DNA from: CAZTJA01 sp964613745
GTDB taxonomy: Bacteria; Desulfobacterota; Desulfomonilia; Desulfomonilales; Desulfomonilaceae
Assembly (NCBI GenBank): GCA_964613745.1
Contig: CAZTJA010000046.1
Span: 1 to 23,632, forward strand
Reading direction: 5' to 3'
DNA length: 23,632 bases
Positions within the stretch are counted from its first letter, which is position 1; every line of letters begins with the position of its first letter. The translations under genes were made by a program, and so were the position numbers. Positions 14,881-22,023 of this stretch are shown here, in pieces. A model generated the notes under the pieces. It searched no databases. It had not been told where the DNA came from and saw only the letters and a list, made by a program, of their open reading frames with translations.

Positions 14881-16890
14881 TTGCAAAGAGTATTGGTTAC
14901 CAGTGCCCTCCCCTATGCCAACGGCGATATACATATAGGTCATTTAGTTGAATACATTCAAACCGACATTTACGTTCGCTATCTTCGACTGATCGGTTGC
15001 GATGTTATTTATGTTTGTGCTTCCGATTCTCACGGAACTCCAATCGAGATCAATGCCGGAAAAAGGGGTATCAGTCCCAAAGAGTTGGTAGATATTTTTC
15101 ATGAACGACACAAAGAGGATTTTTCCGCCTTTGACGTCAGCTTTGATGAATTCTACACAACGGACTCCCCGGAAAACCTGAAGCATTGCCGCATTATCTA
15201 CCTGCGAGCCAAACAAAAGGGTCACATTGTCACCCGAGAAATAGAGCAATTCTATTGTGAGGAATGCGGGAGATTTCTTCCTGATCGATACATCAAAGGC
15301 GTCTGCCCGAAATGCAAAGCTCCAGATCAGTATGGAGACGTTTGCGAATCATGCGGAGCGACTTACCGACCAACGGATCTCGATCAAGCTCTATGTGCAC
15401 TGTGTGGACACAAACCTTCTCTCCGAAAGTCTACTCACTTTTTCTTCAAATTGGTGGATTTTCAGGATTTCTTGAAAAGATGGACGACTGAGGAAGGGAA
15501 GCTCCAGCATGAAGTGCAGTCATTTGTAGGAACCTGGATAGAACAGGGGTTGCAGGATTGGGATATTTCCCGAGATGGTCCCTATTTCGGATTCCAGATC
15601 CCTGATGAAGAAAACAAATATTTTTACGTGTGGCTTGATGCACCGATTGGATACATTGCCGCTACGGAACATTATTGTTCGGACAAACCGGATCGGACGG
15701 TAGATGAATATTGGACTCAGCGCGACGATAATGTCCGGATTCATCATTTCATAGGCAAGGACATCGCATATTTTCATACTCTGTTCTGGCCTGCAATGCT
15801 TGAAGCCGCCCAGTACAGATTGCCTCATGCAGTGCATGTCCACGGATTTTTAACGGTAAACGGACTTAAAATGTCGAAAAGCAGGGGTACGTTTATCACT
15901 GCACGAGATTTCCGCTCTCAACTTAACCCTTTGTACTTACGTTATTATTATGCTACCAAACTAAGTAATTCCATTGATGATCTTGATCTCAATATTGAAG
16001 AGTTCGTCAACCGTACAAATGCCGAACTCGTGAACAATATCACGAATCTGATTAGCAGGACTTTGGGGTTTCTCAACAAAAGGCTTGATTCAAGATTGGG
16101 GACACTTCCTGAATCTTTCCAACAATTGGAACCTCAGATACTGAGGCTTGTGGAACAAGTACGAGAAGATTATGAGAAATTACGATTTGGAGCGGTAACG
16201 CGGAATATTTTGGCGATTTCGGATATAGCAAATAATTATATTCAGCAACAGGCGCCCTGGGCTACCGCAAAAGACAACCCCGATCAGGCGAGAAATGATC
16301 TCACTCTTGCCGTTAATTGCATAAAAATAATAACAATTCTACTCAAACCTATTCTTCCGTCCTATTGCGCACAGGTCGAAACAATACTGGGAACCGGTGA
16401 CCTGCGGTGGTCAGACATTTCAGAAAATATCGAAAATAGATCGATAGGAACCTTCGAGAAGCTGGCGGATAGATTGGAAATAGGTGCCTTCGACAAATTG
16501 ATCGAGGCTTGCAAATTAAGTGCAGCTCCTACGGACGCCAGTCCGAAAGTGCCGGAATTCAAATCTGAGATCGACGTTGATGCCTTGGCGATGCTGGATC
16601 TCAGGGCCGGAAAAATCACCGAAGCCGCAGGTGTAGAAGGTGCAGATAAGCTATTGAAGCTGACCGTGGATTTAGGTCGGGAAAAAAGAAATATTTTCGC
16701 CGGGATAAAAAGCGCCTACAAACCCGAAGATCTGATAGGCAAGACAGTGGTCGTGGTGGCAAATCTAAAGCCTCGTAAAATGCGTTTCGGCGTAAGTCAG
16801 GGCATGGTCTTAGCTGCGATCGGACCGGAAGACAAACCAGTAGTATGTGAAATATTGGGTGACGCGGGTCCGGGTTCAATAATCAGATGA
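14881..16890 (+). CDS. metG: Methionyl-tRNA synthetase
   Basis: Charges tRNA-Met with methionine in the cytosol. From the TTG at 14881 it has 669 residues. The class I signature HIGH lies at 18-21 in ALPYANGDIHIGHL and the second, KMSKS, at 330-334. The connective peptide holds four Cys pairs (Cys126/129, 142/145, 155/158, 172/175), the two-zinc-knuckle form. An anticodon-binding helical domain follows, about 380-545. The C-terminal ~100 residues, starting near DALAMLDLRAGKI, are an OB-fold tRNA-binding domain fused in the same chain, as in E. coli MetG. The TTG start is supported by AGGAG. It is followed 36 bases later by a small cysteine-rich protein gene. Confidence 0.98.
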   Translation: MQRVLVTSALPYANGDIHIGHLVEYIQTDIYVRYLRLIGCDVIYVCASDSHGTPIEINAGKRGISPKELVDIFHERHKEDFSAFDVSFDEFYTTDSPENLKHCRIIYLRAKQKGHIVTREIEQFYCEECGRFLPDRYIKGVCPKCKAPDQYGDVCESCGATYRPTDLDQALCALCGHKPSLRKSTHFFFKLVDFQDFLKRWTTEEGKLQHEVQSFVGTWIEQGLQDWDISRDGPYFGFQIPDEENKYFYVWLDAPIGYIAATEHYCSDKPDRTVDEYWTQRDDNVRIHHFIGKDIAYFHTLFWPAMLEAAQYRLPHAVHVHGFLTVNGLKMSKSRGTFITARDFRSQLNPLYLRYYYATKLSNSIDDLDLNIEEFVNRTNAELVNNITNLISRTLGFLNKRLDSRLGTLPESFQQLEPQILRLVEQVREDYEKLRFGAVTRNILAISDIANNYIQQQAPWATAKDNPDQARNDLTLAVNCIKIITILLKPILPSYCAQVETILGTGDLRWSDISENIENRSIGTFEKLADRLEIGAFDKLIEACKLSAAPTDASPKVPEFKSEIDVDALAMLDLRAGKITEAAGVEGADKLLKLTVDLGREKRNIFAGIKSAYKPEDLIGKTVVVVANLKPRKMRFGVSQGMVLAAIGPEDKPVVCEILGDAGPGSIIR

Positions 16891-16926
16891 TCGAATGATC
16901 ATTTTCAAAATCAGAGGATGACGGGC

Positions 16927-17196
16927 ATGACGGATGCGTACAATGTCGAGCAAGAAGTGAGATGCCCAAGACTGGGCCATCAGATTCGGTTTGATTACTG
17001 TCGGATTGAAAACTTTGGAAAGCCTTGTCGAAAATGTGTTTCTTGTTGGAGTGACAAATTCGATGTTCGACAAGTCTTGAGTTATCCTAAAGGCGACGAC
17101 TGCGAAGATTATTTTGATGCCCCGCCCGAACCAAAAATAGTCAGTCTGATTGAACTCATTGAACGTGCGAAGAAAACTCTTCCGCCGGCTTCCTAA
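16927..17196 (+). CDS. Small cysteine-containing protein of unknown function
   Basis: From the ATG at 16927 the protein has 89 residues. Six Cys occur: one in VRCPRLG, one in FDYCRIE, three in KPCRKCVSCW and one in DDCEDYF. The Cys-x2-Cys-x2-Cys patch and the spaced outer Cys suggest a zinc or iron-sulfur site. The acidic tract DDCEDYFDAPPEP leads to a C-terminal amphipathic helix (IVSLIELIERAKKTL). There is no signal peptide, so it is cytosolic. An ATG at 16918 sits directly on the AGAGG ribosome site, so the ATG 9 bases downstream of that site is preferred. It follows metG by 36 bases on the same strand and is probably co-transcribed. The family is not recognised. Confidence 0.7.
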   Translation: MTDAYNVEQEVRCPRLGHQIRFDYCRIENFGKPCRKCVSCWSDKFDVRQVLSYPKGDDCEDYFDAPPEPKIVSLIELIERAKKTLPPAS

Positions 17197-17214
17197 ATAG
17201 CTTAAAATTCGATC

Positions 17215-17230
17215 TTGGCATTTGAACTGC
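17215..17230 (+). promoter_or_regulatory. Candidate sigma54-type promoter of the polysaccharide cluster
   Basis: TTGGCA (17215-17220) and CTGC (17227-17230) match the -24/-12 elements: GG and GC are separated by exactly 10 bases. Transcription would begin near 17242, about 105 bases before the first gene. ATGGCACA is found twice more downstream (17239-17246 and 17317-17324) without a -12 partner. No activator-binding site or activator gene is visible in the window. Confidence 0.4.
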
Positions 17231-17346
17231 GGGGAGTCATGGCACATTTCCATCTAAATTACGATTAAGGGAATTGTCCTAATTTACAGCTCCAAATATT
17301 GATTGATTTTGATTCAATGGCACACCGTTTTGTAGTTGAGGTGTAG

Positions 17347-18759
17347 ATGGTTCCACTCAAAGTAGAATCACGAATTACTAAGAAAATGCAGTCTCGGGGA
17401 ATTGATCAGAAATGCATTAATGAATTCCTTAACATGGTCCGGCGCGTTCCGAATTCTAATTCAGGATACATCCCGTTAGCTGAAACATCTCCACCGGACT
17501 CACGTATGATAATTGATTCCGAAACGTTGGGAGAAAATCAAAATGAATTAGAGCGACTTGGTCGTAAACTCCTGACGAAAGCCGTGGTCATAAAGCTCAA
17601 TGGCGGCAGAAGCACCTCAATGGGAGGATTGGTCCCGAAGGGAATACTGGAAGTCAAGAACGGCAGATGCTACCTGGAAATCATAGTCGGTCAGATCGAA
17701 GCCATAAAACGAAAATGGGGTGCGGAAATTCCGCTCGTGTTAATGAACAGCTTTTTCACTCATGAACGCACCATGGAAATATTGGCTGACTACAATTGTA
17801 ATCCGCATATATTTATTCAGAATCAAGTCCCAAGGCTTTTGCAAGATTCACTTCTACCCATGGAGACGGATACTGATGACGACTGGGCCCCCCCCGGTCA
17901 TGGCGACGTCTTTATAAGCCTCAAGAGAACCGGCATTCTCGAGCGGCTCATTAAGTCCGGAAAGAAATGGGCTTTCATTTCCAACCTCGACAATTTGGCG
18001 GCTTGTCTCGAACCTTGGATACTGGGCCTTATATCGACACAAAACATCGACTTTCTCTTGGAGGTCACGGATCGGACTAGTGTAGATCGAAAGGGCGGAA
18101 CCCTTGTAATCCACAACAACAAGCTACAACTTTTGGAACTTGCGCAAGTTGAGCCTGAAGAACGCGACAGCTTCATGGATATTGAGCGATTCAAGGTTTT
18201 TAATACGAATAATCTGTGGGTCGATCTGGAAGCTCTGGCTGCGGCCTTAAATAATCAAACGCCGGCTCTTCCTTTGATACAAAATCACAAGACAATAGGC
18301 GGGCTGAAAATAATACAGCTTGAAAGTGCTATGGGGGCCGCAATTGGCATTTTTCCCAGAGCAAGGGGTTTAAGAGTGGGTCGTGATAGATTCTTTCCGA
18401 CCAAAAAAATCGGTGATTTATTTCTGTTGCAAACGGATTTCTGTATATTGGATTCAATGGATAGAATCAGGGTTAATCCAAAGCGTCCTCCAGACTTGTC
18501 GGTAAGACCCTCAGTAGTATTCGATGTAAATTTCCTAGACTTTCCTCACAAAATTCCCGAACGTTTCGAAGATCCATCTTCGATTTCTCTTGTTCTGGCC
18601 GATTCCTTCGAAGTCTCCGGACCTGTTTTTTTCGAGAAAAATGTGAGGATTGAAGGACATGTTGCAATAAAGGTCCCCAATGGGAAGCCCTATCGCATTT
18701 ATCAAGGTTCCATTCTCAAAAATGCACTCTATCCTCAAGATCTGCAAGAAATAAGGTGA
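17347..18759 (+). CDS. UTP-glucose-1-phosphate uridylyltransferase, eukaryotic (UGP/UDPGP) type
   Basis: Makes UDP-glucose from UTP and glucose-1-phosphate. At 470 residues it belongs to the UDPGP family found in eukaryotes and scattered bacteria, not the shorter bacterial GalU family (about 300). The nucleotide-binding loop is KLNGGRSTSMGG (83-94) followed by PKG with Lys98; the usual reading is KLNGGLGTSMG. VLMNSFFTHE and the tract FISNLDNLAA correspond to the central sugar-nucleotide fold, FNTNNLWV is another signature, and the C-terminal ~100 residues have the repetitive pattern of a left-handed beta-helix. GAGGTG precedes the ATG by three bases. It is the first gene of the polysaccharide cluster and ends just before the guanylyltransferase gene, with 3 bases between them. 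Confidence 0.9.
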   Translation: MVPLKVESRITKKMQSRGIDQKCINEFLNMVRRVPNSNSGYIPLAETSPPDSRMIIDSETLGENQNELERLGRKLLTKAVVIKLNGGRSTSMGGLVPKGILEVKNGRCYLEIIVGQIEAIKRKWGAEIPLVLMNSFFTHERTMEILADYNCNPHIFIQNQVPRLLQDSLLPMETDTDDDWAPPGHGDVFISLKRTGILERLIKSGKKWAFISNLDNLAACLEPWILGLISTQNIDFLLEVTDRTSVDRKGGTLVIHNNKLQLLELAQVEPEERDSFMDIERFKVFNTNNLWVDLEALAAALNNQTPALPLIQNHKTIGGLKIIQLESAMGAAIGIFPRARGLRVGRDRFFPTKKIGDLFLLQTDFCILDSMDRIRVNPKRPPDLSVRPSVVFDVNFLDFPHKIPERFEDPSSISLVLADSFEVSGPVFFEKNVRIEGHVAIKVPNGKPYRIYQGSILKNALYPQDLQEIR

Positions 18760-18762
18760 GTG

Positions 18763-19833
18763 ATGGTATACGCGGTAATAATGGCAGGCGGCAGCGGCAC
18801 GAGATTTTGGCCCCACAGCAGAGTTCAAAAACCCAAGCAGTTGCTGACGATTGTTGGAAATAAGACAATGATTCGCGCTACGGTTGAACGTATACTGCCG
18901 GTCATTCCTTTTGAAAGAATACTCGTTGTAGCAGGTGTCACTACGGCGGATGCCATACGCCTACAATTGCCGGAACTGAACACCAATATGGTAGTTGCTG
19001 AACCTGAAGCACGAAACACAGCCCCCTGCGTTGCATTAGCGGCATATAAACTTTTTAAGACCGACCCTGAATCGGTAATGGCGGTCATGCCTTCTGATCA
19101 CCTCATTCGGAACGAGCCGGTGTTTCTCAATGGAATTGAATTTGCTTCGGACTTGGCGGCATTCTCAAATAATCTCCTAACCTTCGGAATCGTTCCGGAC
19201 AGACCGGAAACTGGTTACGGTTACCTCGAATTGGGGAATCCGGTCTGCGAAAATAACGGCTTCAAAGCGTACGGAGTGAAAAGATTCGTCGAGAAACCCG
19301 ACGCAACAACCGCGACGAGTTACATTTCTTCCGGCAACTATATGTGGAACAGCGGAATGTTTGTTTGGAGATCCGAAGCCATTATCAATGCATTTCGAGA
19401 ACATCTACCTAAAATAGCGGAAACTATAGAGAGCATATTTGATAGACTCAATACTGATCAGGAGATCTCAGCACTCAACAGCATCTATTCGGATCTTGAG
19501 AGCGTATCTATTGACTACGGGATAATGGAAAAATCAGAGAAGGTGCTTGTAGTTCCCTTAGAATGTGCCTGGAACGACGTAGGCTGCTGGTCTTCACTGG
19601 ATGATGTTTGGGACAGTTCAGAGGGCAATGCCGTGGACGGAATGGCTCTTTGCCTGGATAGTCACGGATGTATCATTTCGTCCCCGCATAAATTAACAAC
19701 CCTGGTTGGCGTCAAAGATCTCATCGTAGTTGATACTCAAGACGCTCTTTTGGTGTGCCGAAAGAAAAATGCTCAAGATGTGAAAAAACTTCAACAACTG
19801 CTTCGGGAAAAAGGCTATCAAAATCTCCTATAG
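18763..19833 (+). CDS. manC: Mannose-1-phosphate guanylyltransferase
   Basis: Makes GDP-mannose from GTP and mannose-1-phosphate. The nucleotide-binding signature GGSGTRFWP (9-17) and the catalytic QKPKQ (22-26) are intact. EARNTAPCVALAA, MPSDH, ETGYGYLELG, FVEKPD and YMWNSGMFVW are the standard family motifs in the right order. At 356 residues it is the monofunctional form without the C-terminal isomerase domain of bifunctional ManC. The ATG at 18763 is preferred: AGG lies 6 bases upstream, within the end of the preceding gene. A GTG at 18760 is adjacent. It supplies GDP-mannose for the glycosyltransferases immediately downstream; no phosphomannomutase or GDP-mannose dehydratase is in the window. 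Confidence 0.95.
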   Translation: MVYAVIMAGGSGTRFWPHSRVQKPKQLLTIVGNKTMIRATVERILPVIPFERILVVAGVTTADAIRLQLPELNTNMVVAEPEARNTAPCVALAAYKLFKTDPESVMAVMPSDHLIRNEPVFLNGIEFASDLAAFSNNLLTFGIVPDRPETGYGYLELGNPVCENNGFKAYGVKRFVEKPDATTATSYISSGNYMWNSGMFVWRSEAIINAFREHLPKIAETIESIFDRLNTDQEISALNSIYSDLESVSIDYGIMEKSEKVLVVPLECAWNDVGCWSSLDDVWDSSEGNAVDGMALCLDSHGCIISSPHKLTTLVGVKDLIVVDTQDALLVCRKKNAQDVKKLQQLLREKGYQNLL

Positions 19834-19864
19834 TCAACTCTCGCAGAACAATCCTATTTAGAAA

Positions 19865-20821
19865 ATGAAAGTCACCATCGGTCTGCCCGTGTACAATGCG
19901 GAACACACTCTTGCCGACGCCGTTAGATCGGTTTTTGCACAATCGTTCTACGACTGGGAGCTCTTAATATTCGATGACGGATCCAGTGACGGCTCACCTT
20001 ATATTGCTCAGTCGATCAAAGATTCCAGGGTAAAGTTTTTCAGTGACGGCAAGAGGCGACGTTTACCCTATAGACTTAATCAAATTGCCCGGATCGCCTC
20101 AGGCAAATATCTGGCTCGGATGGATGCTGATGATCTGATGCACCCGTCACGGTTGCAGGAACAAGTCGCATACCTCGACAGACACCCCGAGACCGATATT
20201 GTTGATACCGGAGTAATTGCTATAGACGAAAACTGTGTCCCTTGGGGGAAAAGGGGGATAACACGAGAAAAACACCTCCCGTTGAAAGTTCTCAGGAAAA
20301 CTGTTCTAAACCACGCCACATGCTTGGGTCGGACCTCATGGTTCCGGGCGAATCCATACAACGAGTCCCTCGCTCGGGCGCAGGACCGCGAATTATGGTG
20401 TAGAACATATGCCGGTTCGAACTTTGCCGGCATCAACAAACCGTTATATTTTGTTCGGGAATCTTCCCATCCTCCCACACAAGCCTACAGAGATTCTTGC
20501 CGGTATGCGAGAAAAATCGCTTCAATGCACGGGGATCGCATGGTCGGTACGTTATTGACAAAGGCTACCCTTTTGGAATATGTATTAAAAGAGTGGCTCT
20601 GGAATTGGTCTTTTCTATTTTCAGCAAAAGACATCATCATGAATCATCGTAATGAAACAATTGGCGACATGGAAAAACGGAAAGCCTTGAAAGTAATTCA
20701 GGAGATCCGGAAATATCCTGTCCCCGGTTTTGAATTTGATTCGACGTTCGACGAAAATAAATGGGAAAAATCGAAAAACATAACAAACTGCCCCTCACGC
20801 AGACCAAAATCGTCTACGTAA
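19865..20821 (+). CDS. Family 2 glycosyltransferase
   Basis: An inverting GT-A glycosyltransferase likely to add a sugar to a lipid-linked repeat unit at the inner membrane. At 318 residues it begins with VTIGLPVYNAEHTL (family 2 start), then VFAQSFYDWELLIFDDGSSDGS, and the metal/nucleotide motif RMDADD at about 86-91. The tract RAQDRELWCR (about 174-183) is the region of the catalytic base. The donor and acceptor cannot be told; GDP-mannose and UDP-glucose are made next door. Its last 20 codons overlap the start of the next gene by 61 bases, and the tail from about residue 300 (low-complexity, Lys/Ser/Arg-rich) looks like readthrough past an earlier stop. It starts 31 bases after manC. No transmembrane segment is clear. 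Confidence 0.92.
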   Translation: MKVTIGLPVYNAEHTLADAVRSVFAQSFYDWELLIFDDGSSDGSPYIAQSIKDSRVKFFSDGKRRRLPYRLNQIARIASGKYLARMDADDLMHPSRLQEQVAYLDRHPETDIVDTGVIAIDENCVPWGKRGITREKHLPLKVLRKTVLNHATCLGRTSWFRANPYNESLARAQDRELWCRTYAGSNFAGINKPLYFVRESSHPPTQAYRDSCRYARKIASMHGDRMVGTLLTKATLLEYVLKEWLWNWSFLFSAKDIIMNHRNETIGDMEKRKALKVIQEIRKYPVPGFEFDSTFDENKWEKSKNITNCPSRRPKSST

Positions 20822-22023
20822 CCACTGTTCCTGCAACTATCCTCCATTTTTGCCTAGGCCAAATCAAGTTCCTTCAACAACATGGATTCAGAGTAATTGT
20901 AGTTTGCTCGAATGACGAAATGTTGAGCAGCTTTCAATCAATCACCGGAATTGAGTTTTTTCCGGTTGAAATGAGCAGGAGTATTTCTCCTTTTCGTGAT
21001 CTTCTCTCTTTAGTCCGTCTCGTCAGAGTCTTTTTGAGAATACGGCCGGACGCTATAAATGTTTCTACTCCTAAAGCAGCTCTTCTGGGTAACATTGCGG
21101 GTTTCATCACAGGTGTGCGAACGAGAATCTATTCGGTGCGAGGACTTGTTTATGAATCCGCAACTGGTTGGAAGCGAATTCTTCTTAAAGTATGTGAAAA
21201 AATCGCCTGCTATTTGTCACATTCAGTGATAGCTGAAAGTCGCTCAGTGGCTCGCCGAATCATGAGAGATGGATTATCCAAGCTCGATAAAGTCCATGTT
21301 TTGCCCCATGGGTCAGTGGGAATCGATGCCCAAAACATTTTTAATCCTGCACGAATCAATGCCACCGATATTGCGGAACTGAAAACAACGCTTCGATTGA
21401 ACTCAAGCATGAAACTTATTGGCTATGCAGGTAGGCTCGTCAAGGACAAGGGGATCCGTGAACTATTTGAAGCTTGGGATCGGCTCAGGCAATCGGGAAT
21501 GAATATTGGTCTTATACTGGTAGGACCTCTTGAAACGGAGCACCCTCTTGATGAGGACTTTGTCTCGCGTCTGAACACTTCACCCGGCGTAATTATGACC
21601 GGATATGTATCAAAAGAAGAACTCCCCCTTTACTACTCACTAATGGACGTTTTTGTCTTGCCTAGCTTCCGCGAGGGCTTACCTACGGTCATTTTGGAGG
21701 CGTCAGCTATGGAAATACCCATAGTCGCTACCAGGGTAACCGGCTGCATTGATGCCGTCAGAAACAAGTGCACTGGAACATTGGTGTCTTTGGGAAGTAT
21801 CGATGAACTATCGCAAGCCTTGAAGAAGTATTTAGAAACGCCGCATTTATGCATGCTCCACGGAAAGAATGGGCGAAAGTACGTTCTAGAATATTACCAG
21901 GAAAAGCCGATTTGGAACACTTTGATGAACATCCTCATGGAGTCCCTGCAAGGGGCAAAAAAGCAAAATAAAGCCATCGGTTACAAAACAGATCCAACCG
22001 AAATCGTAAACACTCCCACTTAG
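20761..22023 (+). CDS. Family 4 glycosyltransferase
   Basis: A retaining GT-B glycosyltransferase of 420 residues, probably working on the same lipid-linked glycan. The N-terminal Rossmann domain starts at IVYVTTVPATIL, with GQIKFLQQHGFRVIVVCS; INVSTPKAALLGNIAG is the family's acceptor-side loop. The C-terminal domain opens with LIGYAGRLVKDKGI and contains the E-x7-E motif FREGLPTVILEAS (Glu pair). The ATG at 20761 is the only ATG/GTG/TTG start before the conserved domain, so the 61-base overlap with the preceding gene is real unless an error lies there. The stop TAG abuts the ATG of the next gene. No membrane segment is seen. Confidence 0.93.
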   Translation: MGKIEKHNKLPLTQTKIVYVTTVPATILHFCLGQIKFLQQHGFRVIVVCSNDEMLSSFQSITGIEFFPVEMSRSISPFRDLLSLVRLVRVFLRIRPDAINVSTPKAALLGNIAGFITGVRTRIYSVRGLVYESATGWKRILLKVCEKIACYLSHSVIAESRSVARRIMRDGLSKLDKVHVLPHGSVGIDAQNIFNPARINATDIAELKTTLRLNSSMKLIGYAGRLVKDKGIRELFEAWDRLRQSGMNIGLILVGPLETEHPLDEDFVSRLNTSPGVIMTGYVSKEELPLYYSLMDVFVLPSFREGLPTVILEASAMEIPIVATRVTGCIDAVRNKCTGTLVSLGSIDELSQALKKYLETPHLCMLHGKNGRKYVLEYYQEKPIWNTLMNILMESLQGAKKQNKAIGYKTDPTEIVNTPT

